Below, in pieces: positions 1 through 8,218 of a DNA stretch of 23,577 bases. Source of the DNA: Betaproteobacteria bacterium. GTDB lineage: Bacteria > Pseudomonadota > Gammaproteobacteria > Burkholderiales > SG8-39. The translations under genes were made by a program, and so were the position numbers. Under the pieces are notes generated by a model that searched no databases, was not told where the DNA came from, and saw nothing but the letters and a program-made list of their open reading frames with translations. The stretch covers positions 1 through 23,577 of the forward strand of contig JAFAGU010000166.1 in the NCBI GenBank assembly GCA_019237595.1, in the 5' to 3' direction. Numbering within the stretch: position 1 is the first letter of the stretch; every line of letters begins with the position of its first letter.

Positions 1-180
1 ATCTGCATCGACGGCGTGAGCCTCACGGTGAACGCGGTGGAGGGGCGCGAATTCGAAGTGAACTTGATTCCGCATACGCTGGAGGTCACGACGCTGCGCC
101 GGCTCGCCGCCGGGGCGAAGGTCAACCTGGAGGTCGACCTGATCGCCAGGTACGTCGAGCGCATCCTGCGCGGCGGATGA
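1..180 (+). CDS. ribE: Riboflavin synthase alpha subunit, C-terminal part (5' end outside window)
   Basis: The frame is open from base 1 to a TGA at 178-180 and gives 59 residues. They include CIDGVSLTVN, then FEVNLIPHTLEVTTL and NLEVDLIARYVERIL, which match the second lumazine-binding repeat at the end of trimeric riboflavin synthase. The family dismutates two 6,7-dimethyl-8-ribityllumazine molecules into riboflavin and the pyrimidine precursor. Only the last part of the second repeat is here, so completeness of the gene cannot be judged. The stop overlaps the hrpA start (ATGA), so the two genes are translationally coupled. The symbol ribC is also used for this family. Confidence 0.93.
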   Translation: MCIDGVSLTVNAVEGREFEVNLIPHTLEVTTLRRLAAGAKVNLEVDLIARYVERILRGG

Positions 181-3100
181 GCGCGCAGGTCCGCTTCGAT
201 CCGGCGCTGCCGATCAACGCGAGGCGCGAGGAAATCCGCGAGGCGGTACGCCGGCACCCCGTGGTGATCGTGTGCGGCGAGACGGGCTCGGGGAAGACCA
301 CGCAGCTTCCCAAGATGCTCTGGGAGCTCGCGCGCGAACCTTCGCCGGCGCTGCGGCCGGTCATCGGCCACACGCAGCCCCGGCGCATCGCCGCGAGGAG
401 CGTCGCTGCCCGCATCGCCGAGGAGCTCGGCACGCCGCTCGGCGATCTCGTCGGGTTCAAGGTGCGCTTCCACGAGGAGACCGGCCGGCGCACCGCCATC
501 AAGCTGATGACCGACGGCATCCTGCTCGCGGAAACGCAGGCCGATCCGCTGCTCCGCCAGTACGGCGCCATCGTCATCGATGAGGCGCATGAGCGCACGC
601 TCAACATCGATTTTCTCCTCGGCTTCCTGAAGACGCTCATCCCCAGGCGGCCGGAGCTCAAGGTCCTCGTCACCTCGGCGACCATCGATGCGGCGCGCTT
701 CTCGAGGCACTTCGGCGACGCGCCTGTCATCGAAGTGTCCGGTCGACTCTACCCGGTCGAGATCCGCTACCAGCCGGTGGGCGGCGACGCCGAGGACACG
801 ACGCGCGACGAAGAGGAGCAGGCGCTCGCCGACGCCGTGGAGGAGCTTTGCCGCCGGCCGGAGGAGGGCGACGCGCTCGTGTTCCTGCCGGGCGAGCGGG
901 AGATCCGCGATGCGGCGGAGGCGCTGAGGAAACGGTCCTTGAGGAACACGGAGATCCTGCCGCTGTACGGACGCTTGTCGGCCGGAGAGCAGGACCGCGT
1001 GTTCAAGCCCGGAAAGCAAAGGCGCGTGGTGCTCGCGACCAACGTGGCGGAAACCTCGCTCACCGTGCCGCGCATCCGCTATGTCGTCGATACCGGCGAT
1101 GCGAGGGTGAAGCGCTACAGCTACCGAAACAAGGTGGAGATGCTGCGCGTCGAGCCGATCTCCCAGGCTTCGGCAAACCAGCGCGCCGGACGCTGCGGGC
1201 GGGTGGCGAACGGGATCTGCGTCCGCCTCTATTCCGAGGAGGACTTCGCCAAGCGCCCGTCCTACACCGACCCGGAGCTCCTGCGCTCGTCGCTTGCCTC
1301 GGTGATCCTGCGCGCGAAGAGCCTCGGGCTCGCGGAGGTGGAATCCTTTCCCTTTCTCGATGCGCCATCGCCGCGCGCGATTGCGGACGGGTATGCATTG
1401 CTCCATGAGCTGAATGCGCTGCATCCCGACAATTCCCTCACGGCAACCGGCGAAGAGCTCGCGCGCCTGCCGCTCGACCCGCGCGTCGGGCGCATGCTGG
1501 TCGCGGCGCGCGAGGAACGCTGCCTCGCCGAGGTGCTCGTCATCGCCGCCGCGCTCTCCGTGCAGGATCCGCGCGAGCGCCCGCTCGACAAGGCGGGCAG
1601 CGCCGACGAGCGGCACGCGGCCTTCGCGGACGATCGCTCCGACTTCCTCGCGTTCCTGAAGCTCTGGAAGCTCTTCGAGGGCAAGATGGAGAAGGCGGCG
1701 CGCGAGAACTTCCTCTCCATCCCGCGCATGCGGGAGTGGAGCGACATCCACCAGCAGCTCGCCCGCACGCTCGAGGAGCTCGGCTGGGCCGTCACCTCGG
1801 CGAACCCCGACAAGCCCGAAGGCTATCGGGCGATTCATCGCGCGCTGCTCGCCGGCCTGCTGGGCAACGTCGGGCTGAAGGACGAGAGCGGCGATGCGCA
1901 GAACGCGTACACGGGTGCGAGGGGAATCAAGTTCTGGGTCCATCCTGGCTCGTGGACGAAAAAGCCGGGAAAGTGGATCGTGGCAGCGGAGCTCGTCGAG
2001 ACGACGCGGCTCTTCGCGCGCACGGTTGCCGCAATCGATCCCAAGTGGCTCGAGGAGGTCGGCGCGCACCTCGTCAAGCGGGACCACCAGCAGCCGCACT
2101 GGGAGAAGTCGCGCGCGCAAGTCGTATCGCTCGAGCGCGGGACGCTCTACGGCTTGCCGGTCTACACGAATCGGCGGGTGCCTTGCGAGGACGCCCGCCT
2201 CGCGCGCGAGATCTTCATTCGCTCCGCCCTGGTTGAAGGCGACTTCGAAACGCGGGCGCCGTTCTTCGCCCACAACCGGCGCCTCGTCGCCGACATCCAG
2301 CGGCTCGAGCACAAGTCGCGAAGGCCCGACATCCTGGTCGACGACGAGCTGATCCACGCCTTCTACGATGCGCGCATCCCGGAGCACGTGCGCGACGGCG
2401 CGAGCTTCGAGGCGTGGCGCCGGGAGGCCGAGCGCGCGAAGCCGAAGCTGCTTTACCTCTCGCGGGAAGACCTGATGCGCCACGAGGCGGCCGGCATCAC
2501 CACGGACAACTTCCCGCCTTCATTGCAGCTCGGTCCGAACCGCTTCGGCCTCGAGTACCACTTCGAGCCGGGCTCGCCCCGCGACGGGGTGACGATGAAT
2601 GTTCCACTCGCCCTCCTCAACCAGGTGCCGGCGGCGCGCACGGAGTGGGTGGTGCCGGGGCTCCTCAAGGAAAAGGTTCGCGCGCTCGCCAAGTCGATGC
2701 CGCAGCGGCTGCGCCACAAGCTGGGCTCGCTCGAGGAGTTTGCCGAAGCTTTCGGCGAGGAGGTCGCCCCCTCCGACACGCCGCTCGCGCAGGCGCTCTC
2801 CCGCCATGTCCGCGAGCGCTTCGGTTTCGAGGTCCCGGTCGATGCCTTCCGGCCCGACTCGGCGCCGCCCCACCTGCACATGAATTTCCGCGTGGTGGAG
2901 GACGATGGCCGCCAGGTAGCGATGGGCCGCAGCCTCGCCGCCCTCAAGAATGAATTCGCGTCGAAGACCCAGGAAAAGCTTCAGGAGGAAGTGGAGGACT
3001 CGGAGCGCCACATCGGCTGGACCATGGGCGAGCTGCCCGAGCTCATGGAAATCGAGCGAGGCGGGCAGACGCTCGTCGGCTACCCGGCGCTCGTCGACGA

Positions 3101-3824
3101 CGGCGAGGCCGTGACGTTGCAGGTATTCGATTCGCCCGAAACGGCGCGCGCGGAGCACCGGCGAGGCGTTCGGCGCCTGCTCGCGATTGCTTTCCGCGAC
3201 CGTGTGCGCGACCTGGAGCGAGCGGTGGCAAAGGACCCGCTGCTTGGGCCGCTGAAGGACGAGCTCGTCACCGCTGCGCTCGAGCGCACGTTCCTCGCCG
3301 ACTCCCTTCCCATGACGCAGGCGGACTTCGCCCGCCGCGTGGAGGAGGGCAAGAGCCGCTTCAACCTCATCGCCCAGGAGCTCTCGAGGATGGCGAAGGA
3401 GCTCCTCGCCCTCGGAGCCGAGATCAGGAAAAAATGCGCTTCGCTCGAGAAGGCGCATGCGCCGACGGTGCACGACGTGCAGGCGCAGCTCTCGCGCCTT
3501 TTGTCCAAGGGCTGGCTCGCGGGGACGCCGTGGGCGCGCCTGCAGCACTTCCCGCGGTACCTGCGCGCGGCCTCCCTGCGCCTGGACAAGCTGCGCTCCG
3601 ATCCGGCGCGCGACGCTCGCCTCGCTTCCGAGCTTGCCGCCGTCGAGAGGCCCTACCGGGCGTCGTTGTCGAGGAAGGGCCATGGCGCGCCGAGCGGCGA
3701 GCTCGAGCAGTTCGGCTGGCTGCTGGAAGAGCTTCGCGTCTCGCTCTTCGCCCAGGAGCTGAAGACGCCGGTGCCGGTATCCGCCAAGCGCCTGGCGAAG
3801 CTCTGGCAGACTATCGGCCGATGA
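177..3824 (+). CDS. hrpA: ATP-dependent RNA helicase HrpA (DEAH box)
   Basis: The protein has 1215 residues, slightly shorter than the roughly 1300 of E. coli HrpA. Visible helicase motifs are Walker A GETGSGKT (residues 34-41), DEAH (135-138), SAT (167-169) and QRAGRCGR (335-342). The helicase C domain lies at about 210-350 and an HA2-like helical region at about 400-500. The long remainder, from about 590, matches the OB-fold and DUF3418 regions that define bacterial HrpA. The family unwinds RNA in an ATP-dependent way and acts in mRNA processing and the handling of stalled ribosomes. The start chosen overlaps the riboflavin synthase stop (ATGA), and the stop overlaps the next ATG (3821) in the same way, so this is the middle gene of a tight operon. 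Confidence 0.96.
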   Translation: MSAQVRFDPALPINARREEIREAVRRHPVVIVCGETGSGKTTQLPKMLWELAREPSPALRPVIGHTQPRRIAARSVAARIAEELGTPLGDLVGFKVRFHEETGRRTAIKLMTDGILLAETQADPLLRQYGAIVIDEAHERTLNIDFLLGFLKTLIPRRPELKVLVTSATIDAARFSRHFGDAPVIEVSGRLYPVEIRYQPVGGDAEDTTRDEEEQALADAVEELCRRPEEGDALVFLPGEREIRDAAEALRKRSLRNTEILPLYGRLSAGEQDRVFKPGKQRRVVLATNVAETSLTVPRIRYVVDTGDARVKRYSYRNKVEMLRVEPISQASANQRAGRCGRVANGICVRLYSEEDFAKRPSYTDPELLRSSLASVILRAKSLGLAEVESFPFLDAPSPRAIADGYALLHELNALHPDNSLTATGEELARLPLDPRVGRMLVAAREERCLAEVLVIAAALSVQDPRERPLDKAGSADERHAAFADDRSDFLAFLKLWKLFEGKMEKAARENFLSIPRMREWSDIHQQLARTLEELGWAVTSANPDKPEGYRAIHRALLAGLLGNVGLKDESGDAQNAYTGARGIKFWVHPGSWTKKPGKWIVAAELVETTRLFARTVAAIDPKWLEEVGAHLVKRDHQQPHWEKSRAQVVSLERGTLYGLPVYTNRRVPCEDARLAREIFIRSALVEGDFETRAPFFAHNRRLVADIQRLEHKSRRPDILVDDELIHAFYDARIPEHVRDGASFEAWRREAERAKPKLLYLSREDLMRHEAAGITTDNFPPSLQLGPNRFGLEYHFEPGSPRDGVTMNVPLALLNQVPAARTEWVVPGLLKEKVRALAKSMPQRLRHKLGSLEEFAEAFGEEVAPSDTPLAQALSRHVRERFGFEVPVDAFRPDSAPPHLHMNFRVVEDDGRQVAMGRSLAALKNEFASKTQEKLQEEVEDSERHIGWTMGELPELMEIERGGQTLVGYPALVDDGEAVTLQVFDSPETARAEHRRGVRRLLAIAFRDRVRDLERAVAKDPLLGPLKDELVTAALERTFLADSLPMTQADFARRVEEGKSRFNLIAQELSRMAKELLALGAEIRKKCASLEKAHAPTVHDVQAQLSRLLSKGWLAGTPWARLQHFPRYLRAASLRLDKLRSDPARDARLASELAAVERPYRASLSRKGHGAPSGELEQFGWLLEELRVSLFAQELKTPVPVSAKRLAKLWQTIGR

Positions 3825-4549
3825 GCATCGCTCGCTCTCTCGCGTATGCGTTCGCCAACCTGCTCCATCCGCGAATGCTCTGGCTGATGCTCTGGCCCGT
3901 GCTCCTCTCCCTCGTCCTGTGGGCGGGCGTCGGGTTCTTTCTCTTCGGATGGATCGTGGTGCGACTGGCGGCGAAGATCGACGCGGTCCTGCACGACACC
4001 ATGAGCTTCCTGACGCTCGACCTTACGGACTGGACGCTCATTGCTGCCAAGGTCATCGTCTATCTCGCCTTCATTCCGCTCGTCTACATGACGGCGCTCG
4101 TCATCCTGGGCATCTTCGGCATGCCGGCCATGGTGGACCATGTCGCGGGCCGCTCGTTCCCGGCGCTCAAGCGCCGGCAGGGCGGCGGCGTGCTCGGCAG
4201 CGCATGGAATGCAGTGGTCACGCTCCTAGGCATGGCAGCGCTCGTGGTCGTCACCGTGCCGCTATGGCTTTTCCCGCCGCTCTGGCCGCTGATCCCGCTT
4301 CTTGTCATGGCGTGGGCCAACCAGCGGTTCCTGCGGTACGACGCGCTCGCCGAGCATGCCGATCGCGCGGAGATGAGCGCCATCTTCCGGGAGCGGCGGG
4401 GGCCGCTCTACGGATTGGGGTTTCTGATGGCGCTTACAGCGTACCTGCCCCTGGTTGGCTTCTTTGTCCCCGCACTATTCGCGCTGGCGTTCATCCATTA
4501 CCTGCTTTCGACCCTCGATCAGCGCCGCCTATCGCAACCATCGCAATAA
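3821..4549 (+). CDS. EI24 domain / CysZ-like integral membrane protein
   Basis: The protein has 242 residues and starts in an ATGA overlap with hrpA; the frame is open further upstream, but that part only shadows hrpA. It is very hydrophobic, with likely membrane segments at about 20-47, 73-97, 130-152, 158-176 and 205-232, and it opens with the pattern typical of EI24 proteins (AFANLLHPRMLWLMLWPVLL). CysZ members of this family are linked to sulfate uptake for cysteine synthesis. No sulfur assimilation gene is adjacent, so sulfate transport is only a family-based possibility. A family-level name is safer than cysZ. Confidence 0.85.
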   Translation: MSIARSLAYAFANLLHPRMLWLMLWPVLLSLVLWAGVGFFLFGWIVVRLAAKIDAVLHDTMSFLTLDLTDWTLIAAKVIVYLAFIPLVYMTALVILGIFGMPAMVDHVAGRSFPALKRRQGGGVLGSAWNAVVTLLGMAALVVVTVPLWLFPPLWPLIPLLVMAWANQRFLRYDALAEHADRAEMSAIFRERRGPLYGLGFLMALTAYLPLVGFFVPALFALAFIHYLLSTLDQRRLSQPSQ

Positions 4550-4571
4550 AGAATTGGCCGGGATGGAACGC

Positions 4572-4615
4572 CGCTCCTAGACTCCTGTCATTCCCTATTT
4601 GACAGGAGCATCCCA

Positions 4616-4616
<1 letters not shown>
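4572..4616 (+). promoter_or_regulatory. Prx-Grx leader: -10-like TAGACT and an inverted repeat covering the Shine-Dalgarno
   Basis: The 66-base gap before the Prx-Grx gene carries TAGACT at 4578-4583 (4 of 6 to the sigma70 -10), with a TTGGCC 18 bases upstream. Immediately after it is a perfect 8-base inverted repeat, CTCCTGTC (4582-4589) and GACAGGAG (4601-4608), separated by 11 bases. The right arm contains the Shine-Dalgarno AGGAG, 7 bases before the GTG start. The repeat could be an operator or an RNA hairpin masking the ribosome site. The element CCTAGACTC recurs upstream of dps at 12211-12219. Confidence 0.5.
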
Positions 4617-5359
<743 letters not shown>

Positions 5360-5382
5360 CGTTTGTGTGAAAATCGCGCGCC

Positions 5383-6123
5383 ATGATCGGCGCGTATGTC
5401 ATCGGCGACGAGATCCTGGTCGGCAAGCGCCAGGACAAGCACTTCCCGTTCGTCATCGAGGCCCTCGCCAAGCGAGGGCTTCGTCTTTCCTGGGCGCAGT
5501 ATCTGGGCGACGAGCCGCAACGCATCACCGAAGCGCTGAAGAGAAGTTTTTCATCGCAAGACCTCGCCTTCAGCTTTGGCGGTATCGGCGCCACGCCCGA
5601 CGACCACACGCGCCAATGCGCCGCGGCGGCCCTTGGCGTTTCCCTGAAGCTTCACCCCGTCGCCGAGCGCGAGATCCGCGGGCGGTTCCCGGGGCAGGAA
5701 GCCACGCCGCAGCGGCTGAAGATGGGCGAGGTCCCCGAAGGCGCCGAGATCATCCCGAATCCGGTGAACCGGATCCCGGGCTTCTCGCTCCGCGACCATC
5801 ACTTCGTGCCGGGATTCCCGCAGATGGCGCAGCCCATGGTGGAGTGGGTGCTCGACACCAAGTACCGGCACCTCTTCGATCGCGACCGCTGGGGCGAGGC
5901 CTCGATCCTCGTCTACGAGGCCGGGGAGAGCCAGCTTGTGGCGGCGATGGAGTCCACCGAGAAGGCATTTCCCGGGGTGAAGGTCTTCAGCCTGCCCTCG
6001 ATGGGCAAGGACGGCAGCCGCATCCACGTCGAGCTCGGCGTGCGCGGCGCGCCTGCGCAGGTGGATGGGGCGATGGAGGCGCTGCGTTCCGCCGTCAAGG
6101 CGGCCGGATTTCCCTATAAATGA
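5383..6123 (+). CDS. CinA-like MoCF-domain protein (competence/damage-inducible protein A family)
   Basis: The protein has 246 residues and is a single molybdopterin-binding (MoaB/Mog-type) domain. It starts with IGAYVIGDEILVGKRQD, the equivalent of the usual IGdEIL start, and has the family motif FGGIGATPDDHTR, equivalent to GGlGpTxDD. The nicotinamide-deamidase half of full-length CinA is absent, so this is the short stand-alone version common in proteobacteria. Its role is unproven; the domain fold suggests binding of a pterin or nucleotide ligand. It lies 23 bases after Prx-Grx and ends just before a strong hairpin terminator. Confidence 0.85.
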   Translation: MIGAYVIGDEILVGKRQDKHFPFVIEALAKRGLRLSWAQYLGDEPQRITEALKRSFSSQDLAFSFGGIGATPDDHTRQCAAAALGVSLKLHPVAEREIRGRFPGQEATPQRLKMGEVPEGAEIIPNPVNRIPGFSLRDHHFVPGFPQMAQPMVEWVLDTKYRHLFDRDRWGEASILVYEAGESQLVAAMESTEKAFPGVKVFSLPSMGKDGSRIHVELGVRGAPAQVDGAMEALRSAVKAAGFPYK

Positions 6124-6124
6124 A

Positions 6125-6148
6125 AAAGCCCGCCTAGCGGCGGGCTTT
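6125..6148. terminator. Bidirectional intrinsic terminator between the CinA-like and phasin genes
   Basis: A perfect 10-base inverted repeat, AAAGCCCGCC (6125-6134) and GGCGGGCTTT (6139-6148), with a TAGC loop. On the minus strand the stem is followed by an uninterrupted run of five T, so it suits the phasin transcript best. On the plus strand TTT, CC and TTT follow, so it can also stop the CinA-like transcript. Confidence 0.88.
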
Positions 6149-6274
6149 CCCTTTGAGTCTCTTCCTTGCGGCTTTAAGGCTCACCACCTTGCGGCCGCGC
6201 GTCTTCGCGCTTGATCGGGCGCGGCCCGGCTCGGCGAGCGAGCCGAGCGCGCCCTGACGGGCGCTCAGGCCGCC
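6134..6274 (-). other. Possible -1 frameshift extension of the phasin (46 codons)
   Basis: Read on the minus strand in the -1 frame relative to the phasin, this stretch is open from the A AAA AAG heptamer (6280-6274) to a TAG at 6136-6134, inside the terminator hairpin. It would add 46 residues to the phasin, with a strongly basic end (KTRGRKVVSLKAARKRLKGK). Third-position GC in the extension is about 80 percent, high but not decisive in this genome. No start codon or ribosome site makes it a credible independent gene. This is a candidate, not an established product. Confidence 0.35.
6217..6264. repeat. Nested GC-rich inverted repeats just downstream of the phasin stop
   Basis: Two overlapping hairpins can form. 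One has GCGCCC (6249-6254) and GGGCGC (6259-6264) around a 4-base loop. The other has GCTCGGC (6229-6235) and GCCGAGC (6242-6248), closed by outer arms GGGCGC (6217-6222) and GCGCCC (6249-6254). They share the 6249-6254 arm, so they are mutually exclusive. On the phasin mRNA the first stem begins 9 bases after the A AAA AAG heptamer. No T run follows on the minus strand, so this is not a normal terminator for phasin. Confidence 0.6.
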
Positions 6275-6807
6275 TTTTTTGCCTTCGCGAGGCCCTTGAC
6301 GGTCTCGGTCGCGGCGGAGACGTTCGCTTCCGCGATCTCGGTGGCCTGCTTGGCAACCTTGGTGAGGTTGTCGTAGGCCGAGTTCGCGGCGGCGAGCATC
6401 GACTTCACCGCGGCGACGGCGACGTCGGAGCCGGCGGGCGCGTTCTTCGACACCTTGTCGAGCAGCGACACGAAGTTCTCGTTCCACTCGGCGACGCGGC
6501 GCTCGGCGACCTTGCTGAGCTCGGCGTTCGTTTCCGTGGCGACTTCGTAGACGCTCTTCGAGTAGGCGATGGCCTTCTCGATCGCGGGCTGGGCGAACGA
6601 GTTCTGCAGGCTCACGAACTCCTGGACGTCTTTCGCGCCGAGAAGCGCGCGCGTGTTGGCGATGGACTCCTCGAAGGCGCTCTTCACCGCGCCGGCCTGG
6701 AGGTTCGCCAGCTTCTCGAGGGCCGCGAACTGCGCATTCGCGACGGCGAGGACCGTTTCGACGTTGGCCTTATTGGCCGCTTGAATCTGTTCCGGGGTCA
6801 CGTACAT
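6265..6807 (-). CDS. phaP: Phasin family protein (PHA granule-associated)
   Basis: The protein has 180 residues and the typical phasin start MYVTPEQIQAANKANVETVL. It is helical, rich in alanine and lysine with no cysteine, and has the usual amphipathic core; LAKAKKAA ends the zero frame. Phasins coat polyhydroxyalkanoate granules in the cytoplasm and control their size and number. AAGGAG (6820-6815 on the minus strand) lies 7 bases before the ATG. The promoter and operator upstream are recognisable. The last codons GCA AAA AAG contain a slippery heptamer in phase, described separately. Its 3' end faces the CinA-like gene across a shared terminator. Confidence 0.93.
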   Translation of the reverse strand: MYVTPEQIQAANKANVETVLAVANAQFAALEKLANLQAGAVKSAFEESIANTRALLGAKDVQEFVSLQNSFAQPAIEKAIAYSKSVYEVATETNAELSKVAERRVAEWNENFVSLLDKVSKNAPAGSDVAVAAVKSMLAAANSAYDNLTKVAKQATEIAEANVSAATETVKGLAKAKKAA

Positions 6808-6874
6808 TTGTCAGCTCCTTGCTGAGTTCAGAGAATCGGTTGAGCGCCTCGGCCCTCCCTACCGCAAGGGCTTA

Positions 6875-6923
6875 TTTGTGCGCTGCACAAAACGAATTCT
6901 ATGCTCCCTGAGTCGGAAGTCAA
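6875..6923 (-). promoter_or_regulatory. Phasin promoter with overlapping palindromic operator
   Basis: On the minus strand there is a sigma70-type -35 TTGACT (6923-6918), a 16-base spacer and a -10 TAGAAT (6901-6896), each matching 5 of 6 consensus bases. The expected start point falls inside or beside a perfect 7-base inverted repeat, TTTGTGC-GCT-GCACAAA (6875-6891). An operator covering the transcription start suggests repression. TGC/GCA-type dyads are the kind of site bound by the PHA-responsive repressor PhaR at phasin promoters in related bacteria. Naming PhaR here is inference. Confidence 0.72.
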
Positions 6924-6927
6924 GAAG

Positions 6928-6990
6928 TTTGTGCGTAGCAACATACGCTATTGATATGTCGCTGATAAGACTACGTGTTTGTTACGCAAA
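6928..6990. promoter_or_regulatory. Two further degenerate copies of the phasin operator dyad
   Basis: TTTGTGC-GTA-GCAACA at 6928-6943 repeats the left arm and most of the right arm of the phasin operator. TTTGTTACGCAAA at 6978-6990 is a weaker relative. They lie between the phasin promoter and the P450 start, so they could serve either gene. I do not see a convincing sigma70 promoter for the P450 gene itself. Confidence 0.4.
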
Positions 6991-7003
6991 GGTTACGATG
7001 TAA

Positions 7004-8218
7004 GTGCCTACACCCGAATACAATCCAGCCGATCCGGCCGTCCGGGCCGATCCCTTCCCGCTTTACCGGCGGCTTCAGGACGACGACCCCGCGCATTGGA
7101 GCCCGGCGCTGAAGGCGTGGGTCCTCACACGCTACGACGACGTCAAGGACGCCTGCCTGGACGACGCCATGTCGTCGGACCGCCTGCGCCCGTTTTTCGC
7201 CGCGCTGCCCTCCGCGGAAGCCGAGCGCGTCCGGGAGCTCATGCGCGTCCTCACGCTCTGGATGGTCTTTCGCGATCCTCCCGTCCATACGCGCCTTCGC
7301 CGGCTCGCCTCCAAGGTCTTCCACGCGCGGTCGATGCAGGCCCGGCGCCCCGCGGTGGAATCGCTCATCCAGTGGCTGCTCGCCGGGCTCGATGGGCGCG
7401 ACGCCTTCGACTTCATCGCCGATTTCGCCGGGCCGCTTCCGGCCCTCGTGATCATGGACATGCTCGGCGTCCCGCGCGGCGAGCTCGAGCGGCTGAAGCG
7501 CCTTTCGGACGAAATGGCGCTCTTCATCGGCAGCACGCGCGAGGCCGCAGGCAAGTACTCGCGCGCGGAAGCGGCGACGCGGGAGATGGCGGCGCTCTTT
7601 CGCGAGCTGATTGCCGCGCGGCGCAGCGAGCCGCGCCCGGATCTCCTCAGCGAGCTCGTCCACGTGGAGGAGGGAGGCGAGCGGCTCTCCGAGGATGAGC
7701 TCGTCGCCACCTGCGTCATCCTGCTCTTCGCCGGCCACGAGACGACCACCCACCACCTCGCGAACGGCCTGCTCGCCCTGTTGTCCTTTCCCGCGCAGAT
7801 GCAAAAGCTGCGGGAGGAGCCAGGTCTCTCCCCTGCGGCGGTGGAGGAGCTTCTTCGCTACGACGGGCCGATCGGTGCGCTCGTGAGGATCGTCATGCAG
7901 CCTCATCGCCTGCATGGGAAAGAGCTTCGGTCCGGCGATCGGGTCTTCCTCATTATGAACGCCGCCAACCGAGACCCGCGCGCCTACGAGGAGCCGGACC
8001 GATTGGACTTCGCTCGCCATGGGCCACCGCACCTCACCTTCGGCTTTGGGCCGCACTTGTGCTTGGGATTTCCGCTCGCGCGGCTCGAGGGCCAGCTCGC
8101 CCTGCCTGCCGTGCTCGCGCGCTGGCGCTCCATCGAGCTCGCGGATGGCACCCTCGAATGGCTCGACTCGATGGTCCTGCGCGGCATGATCCGCATGCCG
8201 GTGCGCGTGCGGGCATGA
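7004..8218 (+). CDS. Cytochrome P450 (bacterial class I type)
   Basis: The protein has 404 residues, the normal length of soluble bacterial P450s, with no membrane anchor. The I-helix oxygen-binding motif is AGHETTTH (243-250), the K-helix ExxR is EELLR (281-285), and the haem loop FGFGPHLCLG carries the ligand C353. It would hydroxylate an organic substrate using electrons from a ferredoxin system, but no ferredoxin or ferredoxin reductase gene is adjacent. The substrate cannot be read from sequence. The GTG start is the only sensible one, preceded by AAAGG about 11 bases away. The TGA overlaps the ATG of the exporter gene (ATGA), so the two are probably co-translated. Confidence 0.93.
   Translation: MPTPEYNPADPAVRADPFPLYRRLQDDDPAHWSPALKAWVLTRYDDVKDACLDDAMSSDRLRPFFAALPSAEAERVRELMRVLTLWMVFRDPPVHTRLRRLASKVFHARSMQARRPAVESLIQWLLAGLDGRDAFDFIADFAGPLPALVIMDMLGVPRGELERLKRLSDEMALFIGSTREAAGKYSRAEAATREMAALFRELIAARRSEPRPDLLSELVHVEEGGERLSEDELVATCVILLFAGHETTTHHLANGLLALLSFPAQMQKLREEPGLSPAAVEELLRYDGPIGALVRIVMQPHRLHGKELRSGDRVFLIMNAANRDPRAYEEPDRLDFARHGPPHLTFGFGPHLCLGFPLARLEGQLALPAVLARWRSIELADGTLEWLDSMVLRGMIRMPVRVRA

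Noticed and set aside
2520..3683. A 387-codon minus-strand open frame opposite the hrpA 3' part
   Set aside because: Shadow frame of a well-supported gene; no motifs, no ribosome site.
6249..6280. Plus-strand terminator made of the GCGCCC/GGGCGC hairpin and the T6 run
   Set aside because: The T run begins 10 bases after the stem and the stronger terminator at 6125-6148 already serves that transcript, so I do not call it.
6134..6487. A 117-codon minus-strand frame taken as an independent gene overlapping the phasin
   Set aside because: Most of it is the phasin gene read in a different frame and there is no credible start. Only the part after the heptamer is of interest, as a frameshift tail.
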